Positions 1 to 7,999 of a DNA stretch of 15,668 bases are shown piece by piece. The translations under genes were made by a program, and so were the position numbers. The stretch spans positions 5,923 through 21,590 of the forward strand of contig FLMG01002201.1 of assembly GCA_900088475.1 (NCBI GenBank), written 5' to 3'. Source of the stretch: Hyphochytrium catenoides (taxonomy: Eukaryota; Sar; Hyphochytriomycetes; Hyphochytriales; Hyphochytriaceae). Under the pieces are notes generated by a model. The model saw only the letters and a list, made by a program, of their open reading frames with translations. It was not told where the DNA came from and ran no database searches. Each line of letters begins with the position of its first letter. The stretch's first letter is position 1.

Positions 1-24
1 AAGATCGGCGCCTGGGAGTTTTAC

Positions 25-3000
25 CTGAAGCTGAGCTGCGCGAGCTCCGTCATGTCGATGGCGACCCGCTTCAAAGGTTGAGAGAGAAGATAGGAGAAGC
101 GGAGAGCCAAGACTAGCGAGACCGCAATCCACACCGCCGCCACGACTGATAAAGCGGCCAGAGTGCCATTGATACTCCGATTCGTGGCTGCAAAGAAGAA
201 GAACCGTTGAAGGCAGGAAAAGAGTGAGGACGAAGTACGTAAAGTCAAGAATTTTGCTCTCTCAGTGTAAGGAGACAGGGCCGCCAATCGCCATACTAAC
301 TCAGGGGAAAGGAATGGGCAGGCGGGGTACGAGTTCGAATGTGGTACCTCTCCAGCTTACCTTTCTGCACATTCTCCATGGACTGAAGAGCGTCCGTTCT
401 GGCAGCGAGAAGTTCCCCGCTGTAATCCTCCTCAGGAATAATGATCAGGAAAATCCAATCCACCCCATTCTTCTTGACTGTGAGAGTGCGACGGGTAAGT
501 GAGAATTCAGGAAAGGATACAGCAGGTGACGAGGACGGCTTGTGGACACAAGAGAGGAGATGATGGGCGAAAGTTGTAGACTGTAAAGCAAGAGAGGAGG
601 GAGGAATATGAGAGGAAAAGTTCCACTTAGTGGCTCCTCGGGAGCCGGCCCCTCAATCAAACTCACTGGAACCAACTTCCACCAGCGTGCAGGTTCTCCT
701 GAGTTCAATGTCTGGCCCGCTCTCCGCGCATGTTTCGCCACTAATATTCTCGCTATCGAAGCCGTATTGGACCATGGACTCAGGCACAGCCTGCGCGCCA
801 AGTCATGTCAGAAGCACCGCAGCCGTTCACTCTTCTTTACTCTCTTTCTTTATCTCTTGTCCAGTATCGAAACCTTCTACTAGTCCTACTCTTCCTCTTT
901 CTACCTCAGGCACTTCTCGCCCTCAGCTTCTCACTTTGGCCATCCTAACCCCTTCCCATCAACACACTCCTCTGTTGGATATGATGATGTGCATAGATCA
1001 TGTACACTCACCAGCCAGGACTTGTACTTCCACAGAAGATGCTGTGCTGTGGCCCTCACGAGCGGGTGGGAGGCTTGAGTGGCCGGAGGCAACAAGGATC
1101 CTCGGCTGTCATCAAACTTGACAGAGGATCCGTCTGAGAGGGCAATGAGCCGGCCAGACTCGACGGAGGCCGACGGGCGATGCGGATCGAGGATGGAGGA
1201 GCGCTCAATGAGCACCGTCAAAGAGTGTGCCGTTGCTTTTTGCGTCACGAGAAAGCGTGCGAGGAGTCTAAGATTGATATCAACCATCGTCGCCCCCACG
1301 AACGTCCTTCTTGCAGGGCCTCCTGGGCGCACGTAAGGGACTGTGAAAGTGATGCCGGGCAGGTTGGCGCCTGCGTTGACGAACGTGTAGATAGGGGACC
1401 AAATGCCCTCCGGCTCATAACCTGGATCATCTTTTCTGGAGGCGTACAACTCTCGAGGAAGAGCGTCTGGGAAAATGAAATGTCAAAGATAGGTATAAGA
1501 CCATTAGGACGTCTCTTCGCTCTTTCTCTCCCTGTCTCTCCCCATTGCTCTCTCTCTCCCTGTCTCTCCCCATCTCCAGTCACGTACACCAGGTCCTGTT
1601 TAGCACGTTATAATCTGCAGAAACATTGAGGTTGTCCTCCGGCCTTTGAGAGCAGGCTTGCGTAGTCTCGTTCACCTGAGAGGGGTAAATCTATTATCAG
1701 CGGCGCTCTATTTTCATCACCATGTGGCCGTTGCATCTTCACGAGAGCTCTCCTATTTACTCTATCTAGCGCCATCTCTTCTCTAGTTGTTCTCTCTCTC
1801 TCTCTGTCTCCTCGAATTGGCCAAGAGTCGCCCCAAAGAATTATTAGCCCTTACGTTGCACTCATGTAGGACAAAGGCAGCTCTAGGACAGGTCCTGAGC
1901 CCGATTTCGTTGATATCCAACACCTGATAGCCATAGGCAAAGTCTTCCCGGATGTTGCAATAGCTAACACCATCTATAAAAGCGGAGGGATAGGGTCAGA
2001 TGAGCCATTCAAGACCGAAGGTGCCGAGGAATCGATTTAGAGTCTTAGTGAGAGAATGGTGTACAATCGTAGGCAAAGGGAGTAGTAGTAGAGAGTAAGA
2101 GAGAAAACCGAGATGAAAGAGAGAGGAGGAGAAATTCCGCAGAGGAAAGCAAGACCGACCGCCGGGGTGAATCCAATGACTGAGGATGTATCCACGCTGA
2201 ATGCCCGCGTCTCCTTTATCGTCACGAGCCCCTATAAGCGAGCCATCTGATAATCAAGCAGAAGTGTCAAAGCTATGCCAACATGTGACCAAGAAAATGA
2301 TTTAGGGTATGCACGGAGGCTCAATGACGGTAGTAGTACCTGCGTCGTACGCAAAGGCTAGGGTGTTGATGTTAGGATTCTGAGTGATGATGTCCAGCAT
2401 GTTAGAGAGAAACTTGTGCTTGTAGGTGAAGATGTTTGGGCCAAGCAGCTGAGTGGAGTTGTACAGCGGTAGTGTGAAGTACTCCGAGGCGATGATCTGC
2501 AGCAAGAAGGTCTTTAGGTAAGGATAATAAGTATAGGAGGGAGGTGGGAAGGGACCGGAGTGCACCGCCTAAAGCAAAATGATGGGCAGGCGACTCACAT
2601 CTAGCGACGTCTCGGCTGCCGCTGCCGCCTCGTCAAAGAAGCGATTAATGTTGGTCTTGATGCCCGCGGAGGCTGCTGCCCGAGCATCTGCTACTGATCT
2701 GTTGATAGCTTGGTAACCCTCGGCATATAAGGTCTTCAGGGTGTCGGCGCTGCGCTCCTTATATCGACTGAGAGAGCTCCTCGTGAAGCCCGTCATCAGG
2801 ACAAATGTGAAGCTAACGCTAGTTGATGGCGTGCGGTCATCGAAGAAGAGGAGGAAGAGGGAGAGAGAAGCAGAGCTAAGGGTGTGGACATCAAGGGATA
2901 CAAGTCATCATCTCTCTATCTTTACCTTAAGATCTCGTCTGTACTCCGGGATGAGAAGCGAAAGGGGCAGAAGAAGGCAGCAAAATTTACGGGAGATTCA

Positions 3001-3531
3001 TGTTAGTTCATGTGTCCAGATCTTTCTGCAGAGAAAGTTGAAGGAGCCTAGGGCTCAGGCACTTACGGATGCAGAACAAGATAAAGATGCCTAGGAAGGC
3101 GCTCATCTTGCCGTTGCGTAGTTTGAGGAAAAGGCCCCGCAAGCTCTGCTTCCTCGAGCCAGTAGATGTAGTAGCTCCTCCACCTCCATCCTGGTCCCTG
3201 CTGGTTCCACCTCCAAGCTGCGGACTCACAAAGTCGTCTTCGGCCCCCCAGAGGAGCTTCTCGTCGGAGTGTAGAGCCTTAGAGACCGCACGCAGTCTCG
3301 CCGTGTCAAACGATGGCCTTGATGCGTTGGAGGACCGGCGACCACCATCTGCCCCACCTTCCATGCTGGTCGCTGGAGTGAAGAATGGTCCAATAACCCC
3401 AACTATGATCGGAAGCGGAGGAATAACAATGGAACGGCCCTCCTGATGGTCACTGCTTTCGTCTCTGCAGCGTTAGATGGCCAACTGAACCTGTCCATGA
3501 GGAGTGCCATAGCTGGAAAGGTAGAGAGCAT
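25..3531 (-). CDS. Transmembrane receptor with dCache-type ectodomain and HAMP start (3' end outside window)
   Basis: Exons, read on minus: 3531-3491 (tentative first exon), 3464-3067, 2938-2926 (13-nt microexon), 2818-2599, 2568-2340, 2246-2160, 1973-1855, 1675-1588, 1466-1012, 790-667, 477-361, 187-25. Phases match at every junction, and a donor (GTAAAA) follows position 25, so the gene continues off the left edge. About 680 residues are visible. Order: a Gly/Ser-rich N-terminal cytoplasmic stretch; TM1 (MSAFLGIFILFCI onward, near 3105-2775); a large ectodomain; TM2 (TLAALSVVAAVWIAVSLVL, about 166-110); then LSQPLKRVAIDMTELAQLSF (about 87-28), typical of HAMP helix 1. Ectodomain signs of dCache are GIWSPIYTFVNAG, the strand before VDINLRLLARFL, and GVDWIFLIIIPEEDY near its end. 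Known for the family: such proteins sense extracellular small molecules and signal through a C-terminal enzyme or signalling domain. In protists this is often a nucleotide cyclase or kinase. The output domain is not in the window, so function is open. ATG at 3364 is in frame, but the frame stays open upstream to a good acceptor at 3465. Confidence 0.82.
1521..1576. repeat. Tandem pyrimidine-rich repeat of about 28 bases, two copies
   Basis: CTCTCCCTGTCTCTCCCCAT appears twice, separated by a few bases. It lies in the receptor intron 1467-1587, purine-rich on the coding strand. Confidence 0.75.
2926..2938 (-). other. Candidate 13-nt microexon in the Cache-HAMP receptor
   Basis: Exon 3464-3067 ends in phase 1 (C before GTAAGT), while exon 2818-2599 needs phase-2 entry. 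A direct join shifts into a stop. The 13 bases at 2938-2926, with AG before and GTAAAG after, convert phase 1 to phase 2 and give a continuous hydrophobic TM1 (…FCI-HEIL-SVSFTFVL…). It rests on splice motifs and frame only. Confidence 0.5.
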
Positions 3532-4416
3532 CTTATGCCTTTCGCATGACCATCTGTACTGTCTCAGACTAAGACGCCATCTGTACCAACTTCATTGTTA
3601 TGTTGTGTAGCATATAGAGCTACTCCTCATGTATGATGCGGAGAGAGAGAAGAAAGTAACGCTATTCGTACTGCTGCTGCAGCCTTTCTTGACGAACAAA
3701 AGGCAGGTAGAGGTAGCTCTGCTAGAATTGACTGCCTCAGCCCGGCGTCGTCTATGTTGTCCAGCACAGACGGAGGTCAATCAGGCCTTTCCCCTCCTCG
3801 TGGTGGGTAGTACTAACTAAATGATTGATGGAGTGATGAGCAGTAGTGTTCTTACTACTACTTCAATAAAGCGGCAATGGTTGTTGTTCCAGCAGATGAT
3901 GCAACGCAGCAGCAATGACTGTCACGGCTCTCCAAGGAGGAGTGTTAGTAGAGAGCTGTACCGATGATGAGGGGCTCTGGACGCTTGTTGAGCACATCGG
4001 GAACCTGGTCGGGAACCTGGTCTTCAAAGCTTCATCAGTGCCTGCCTTCTGCCTTCATCATCTTTCTGATCTGTCTCTGAGCTCGGATAAAGGAAAGAAG
4101 AGAACGCAATTTTCCCTCCTCAGAATTATCGACGAGGGACCGAATTCACAACACGAAATGGCGAGAACAACCTGTTCCGATTTCTGCACACCTCTAGATT
4201 CTCAAACTACCTTGGTCACACACGCATTCTACACTTCACGAACAAAGTGTCCGCCGAATATGGCTCCCAAGGATGAAGAACCTACCGAATATAGGTCAAT
4301 AGTCCTCCCAATAGTACACCCTGCACACCCCACCCCCACCCACCCACCGTCAACACTTCTATTGGGTCACTTTATCATAGTCCGTCAGTAATCACTCAGA
4401 GAAATGAGATTGGTTA
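3532..4416. other. Long spacer upstream of the receptor and TPR genes
   Basis: No gene supported. An uninterrupted plus-strand frame (3915-4391, 158 codons) has no recognisable motif, a biased Pro/Thr/His end over a CCCACCCACC stretch, and no splice support. A tandem 12-mer lies at 3999-4022. AATAAA occurs on plus at 3864-3869. The region should contain the receptor promoter and perhaps the 5' exon of the TPR gene. Confidence 0.6.
3999..4022. repeat. Tandem 12-mer, two copies
   Basis: GGGAACCTGGTC occurs twice directly adjacent, in otherwise unique sequence. Confidence 0.9.
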
Positions 4417-4783
4417 TCAGGACAGAGAAGAAACGGATGTTTGGAGGAAGTGAAGGGCCCAAAGAAGGAGGCGGCGGCGGCAGCAGCGGCAGCGGCGGCG
4501 GCGGCGGAAGGAAGATGCGACACCGGCGCCGCGGATGATGAAAGGACCGATGGCGATCTTCTCCTGCTGCAGGATCCCAGAGGAGCTGAACGGCGTTGTG
4601 AAGCCCAATGACTTGAGCTCGGCAGCTCACCTGTGTACGATCATGCACCCGGAATGGCCCTTCTTCTTCGTAGACTAGCAGGGCCATAGCAGAAGTGGTG
4701 TGAACGCCTGAGCGGGCAATTGTAGCTTTGGATGTGATTTCAAGAATGACCCACCACGAGGAAGGAAAGACGCTGCAGTCCAT
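4417..4783 (-). CDS. Candidate small two-exon gene, 100 aa, unknown
   Basis: ATG at 4783, exon 4783-4631 (51 codons), a 64-nt intron 4630-4567 with a strong donor (CAG then GTGAGC) and acceptor (TCCTGCAG), exon 4566-4417 ending in TGA. The phase is 0 on both sides. The first part looks protein-like (SWWVILEITSKATI, then MALLVYEEEGPFRVHDRTQ, then EKIAIGPFIIRG). The second exon runs into an Arg/Cys stretch encoded by the complement of the GGC repeat, so the true 3' end may lie at another splice (GCCG before GTGTCG at about 4528). I do not recognise the family. It could instead be a 5' exon of the receptor gene at 3531-25, or chance. It overlaps the presumed first intron of the plus-strand TPR gene, which weakens one of the two models. 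Confidence 0.35.
4465..4507 (+). repeat. GGC/GCA trinucleotide repeat
   Basis: Near-perfect (GGC)n with GCA interruptions. It could be read as poly-Ala or poly-Gly on plus and as Arg/Cys on minus. It is open in several frames, which makes the coding strand of this segment hard to judge. Confidence 0.9.
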
Positions 4784-4790
4784 CGCATAG

Positions 4791-7714
4791 CATCTAGAGG
4801 GAAGGATTCAGCAGCTTATCGCAGCGAAGAGGAGTAATCGGGACGTCGCTGATGTCTATGGCAAACTAGGCAGGCTCTACAGCCAGTTCGATCTGAAGTC
4901 TGCCATAAGAAGCTATGGAAAGCAGAAGGAGATTTACGAGGACTACAAGGGTAAGAGGAGGGTTAGAAACGGAGGGAGGAGGGAGGAGGGGAGAGGAGAT
5001 GGAGGAGAGACAATTCGACTTGTACTAAGGAGGTAGCTGTTCTCTTCTCGCAGATGCCGAAAATGTGGGCAGAGTCTCAAACACTCTCGGGGTGCTACAT
5101 AGCGAGCTGGCGCGATCTTCGCCGACGCAGGGCCTCAGAGAGGAGAACCTTCGGGAAGCTTTGCAGCTCTTCCAGTCTCGCGTCTCCATGTTGCAAGGCC
5201 AAAACAGCTCATCCAAGCTCGCCCAGGGGCTCCTGAATATAGGCATAGTCTCGCTGCTCCTGGGGCTGAAGGAGGAGAGTCTCGTGGCGTTGGAGGACGC
5301 AAGCAAACATGCACTCACGGTACTGACGGGTCCCCTGTCCTATCCTCTTCTTGGCTTTGACTGAAGCGCTAATGCTTCTAGAGAGACGTACACTCCTGTT
5401 CACTTTCTGTCGGCGTGACCATGGAGCTTCTTGGTCCTAAGATTCTTTCTTCTCTTTCTCTTACTTGTCCTTCATCCCTCTCCGCGACTGTGGCTGGCCC
5501 TCGTCTTTGGCGTGGAACTGGCTGCACCCAACCTCCCAAACCTCTGCATAGATAAACCGCCCAGATCTTATGGAAGAGATTGCAGCGGGTAAGCGGTCCA
5601 AAGAGGAATTGATAGAGATCTAGACAAATAGAGCACACCGAGAGCTTAAACTGGAAGATTGAGAAATGGAAACGACTATAGCTTGCGGACTATGAGGCGA
5701 CGGAGTGGCTAGGGGAGAGATAGATGGGTGGAGAGAGGGAGGGAGAGACAAGCAAAATGAGCTAATATTCATCCCAGCAAAGGCCTCGTTATTCCTTTCT
5801 GAGGACGTGGATAGGGCCATCAAACCCCTGGAGGAGCTGGCCAGAAGCACTGAAGACCAAGCCCGCCGGCGCCGGTACGCACCAGGGTCTAATGATAGGG
5901 CCACTCAGCCTCAGAGATTAGGATGTCGAGCGAGAAGAAATGGCAACGTCAAGAAGAGAGGGAGAGAGCAAGCAAGCGAGCGAGCGAGCGAGAGAGAGAG
6001 GGAGAGAGAGAGAGAGAAAGAGAGAACGCGAGAGAAGGAAGAGAGAAAGGCTTCTGAGGCCCCAAAAGTTGCAGATAATAAGCAGGGGTGCCACGCATAA
6101 AGGAGAGGCCCTAATGGGGAAGCCAGGTGGCAGGGGCATGTCTCCCGCCCTGTGAGATACCATGACAGTAAGGGAACCTCTGCCGCAGTCTCAATTTGCA
6201 GATAGCACGCTGTCACTTCAAGTTCTCTCAGCTCAAAGAGGCAGAGCGGCTATGTCGCTCTCTCCTGCAAGGAGAAGGGGGTGTTGACGAGGCGGTGGAA
6301 GGGCAGAGCAGGAGCCTGTTAGCCGCAATGCTTTTTACTGCAGGAAAGTACGGAGAAGCCGCGTCTCTTCTCTCTCATCCTGGAGACTTGGCTGGTTATG
6401 AAGGAGAGACCAGAGAGAGCAAACTCCTGGTAGAGACTTCCTGACGTTTTCACTTAGCTAGGAGAGCCTCTCACTTGCCCGCTGTTTTCTTTACTACTTT
6501 GCCTTGTCCTCCTCCTTCATTGTAGGGCACCATGAGCCTAGGGATCTCCCTACTTATGGACGGAAAGCCTGGCGAGGCTGCTGAAATTATGGCGAGGACG
6601 CTGCAAGAGACGACTGAGAGGAAGGGCAGACTGGTAGCTGCGCTACAACTGAACCTCGCCCTCTCATACCTCACATCAAAAGAGAAGGAGGCTGCACGCA
6701 AGCTGCTGGAGGATGTAGGCTCCCGCTCGAACTCTTGCGAGGAAGAACTCTTCTGCCTCGCTGCCCTAGGCCGTGCTTTTCTTTCTCTCGTCGAGAAGCG
6801 GTACAGCGAGGCCATCTCCATCTATGAAGATCAGGTGTGACAGCAAGAGCAATGGCAAAGCACTGATAATTTGTAGCCTCTCACTTCTTATCAGGGGCCC
6901 ACATCTCGTCAGCCTTAGCTTTAACTCATTTGACTCTTTTCTTCTTTTTGGAGTGGTCCTGAATAATCAGTGAATCTCTGCATCTACTTGGATTGCTCCC
7001 AACTTTAAGCGGTGTGAGGACCCAACCTCTTGCCCTCTATCTGATCCCTTGTCCTCTGTACCATCGGTCACATCCCGGGACCCAATTGCCTCTTCTTCTT
7101 AGCTTAAATCTACAGTAGTAGAACGTGGGCAGCCCTATCAGCTGATGGTGCAGGGCGGGTTGTCAGAGGCCGTGCTCCTCCACGCGATCGAGGGACCGAA
7201 GGCCAACAAAGGGGCTATCGAGCGCATCGAAGGACTCTGCAAGTCTTATCTTGAGCTGGCCCGGCAAGCTAAAAGTGTGATTGATGAAACGCGAGCCCTC
7301 AGGTGGGGACGCCAGCACCTCGTCTCTTTTGTCCCGTTATGACCTGCCAATCCTGCGAATGTCTTAACCTTCCACTGTCCTTAATTCTACCCTACGACTG
7401 CTAACGAGACTGTAATGCGCAGAAACCTTATGCTTTTCCATGAGTCTCTTAGCAAGGACAAGGCACAGCTCAAGCTATATGGCACATCCTATCTAGAGCT
7501 TGCGCACCGTCAATGCAGCGTGCTAGATGAGGCCACCGCTACTCGCTGCCTCACTAACCTCACTGTAAAGTCAGGAAGGGGAGAACGAGAGAGACAGAGT
7601 GTTCAACCTCCCTTGTTACAACGGGGAAGCTCCATCTATAGCGTGAACCTGCAGCCCCGGCTGCAGCTGCGGCCAGCTGTCTGTTATTATAGAGTGGATT
7701 CGCAGGCGCGGTAG
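4791..7714 (+). CDS. TPR-like helical-repeat protein (5' end unresolved)
   Basis: Exons: 4791-4950, 5054-5329, 5565-5588, 5778-5874, 6189-6429, 6526-6834, candidate microexon 6895-6907, 7116-7302, 7423-7714 (TAG). About 532 residues if joined; phases 1,1,1,2,0,0,1,2 are consistent. Repeated helical pairs of TPR type are visible: VYGKLGRLYSQFDLKSAIRS, ENVGRVSNTLGVLHSELA, LAQGLLNIGIVSLLLGLKEE, IARCHFKFSQLKEAERLCRS, AAMLFTAGKYGEAASLL, GISLLMDGKPGEAAEIM, LALSYLTSKEKEAARKLL, ALGRAFLSLVEKRYSEAI. No signal peptide or membrane segment is seen, so it is probably a soluble scaffold. TPR proteins mediate protein-protein contacts; the partner is unknown. The first clear exon has no in-frame ATG, and a TAG lies directly before it at 4788-4790, so a start exon lies upstream. 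The C-terminus after about 7560 is Arg-rich and non-TPR; an intron there cannot be excluded. Donors at 5330 (GTCCCC) and 6835 (GTGTGA) are weak. Confidence 0.78.
5955..6050. repeat. AAGC/GAGC and GA microsatellite
   Basis: Runs of AAGC and GAGC tetranucleotides pass into (GA)n. It lies inside the TPR-gene intron 5875-6188, and open frames across it are Arg/Glu artefacts. Confidence 0.95.
6895..6907 (+). other. Candidate 13-nt microexon in the TPR gene
   Basis: Exon 6526-6834 ends in phase 0, but every AG acceptor near 7115-7121 enters in phase 1. The 13 bases at 6895-6907 (after TTATCAG, before GTCAGC) encode GPTS plus one base and repair the phase. Alternatives are an unrecognised donor or a sequence error. 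Confidence 0.35.
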
Positions 7715-7999
7715 CCATACTTGCAGTCTATTATTCCTCTTATTCTTCCTTCATGTGCCCTCTAATTCCCTAAGAACGTGCCCGCTTTCTTAAAGAAGCG
7801 CGGGTAAGGGTCAAACAGCCAACTGTAAGCCAGGCGGACAGATCGGCGAAAGTACATGCCAACGGCATTAGTGCTTTCAGTGCCTGAGTCGAGGGGAGAG
7901 AGAGAGAGAGAGAGAGACAGACAGAGAGAGGAGATGATGTCAGATGTCAGAGAACCTGAAGAGAGACATAGTCGTGCACACTCAAGTCAACAACTCAAT
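7715..7999. other. Convergent spacer between TPR and OST3 genes, with GA microsatellite
   Basis: Holds the 3' ends of both genes. A (GA)n run lies at 7894-7930. No polyadenylation signal is identifiable. The exact OST3 stop (8000-8002 or 8094-8096) is undecided. Confidence 0.65.

Noticed and set aside
25-3531. Bacterial contamination as the origin of the Cache-HAMP gene
   Set aside because: At least ten GT-AG introns with matching phases interrupt it, in the same style as the neighbouring eukaryotic genes.
3915-4391. 158-codon plus-strand open frame
   Set aside because: No recognisable domain, odd composition over a C-rich stretch, no splice link to neighbours and no homology that I can see.
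4746-4805. In-frame readthrough of TAG (4788-4790) joining a 14-codon ATG frame to the first TPR exon, as if TAG coded Gln
   Set aside because: The TPR gene ends naturally at a TAG, and the TAG here fits as the last bases of a splice acceptor. Fourteen open codons are not significant.
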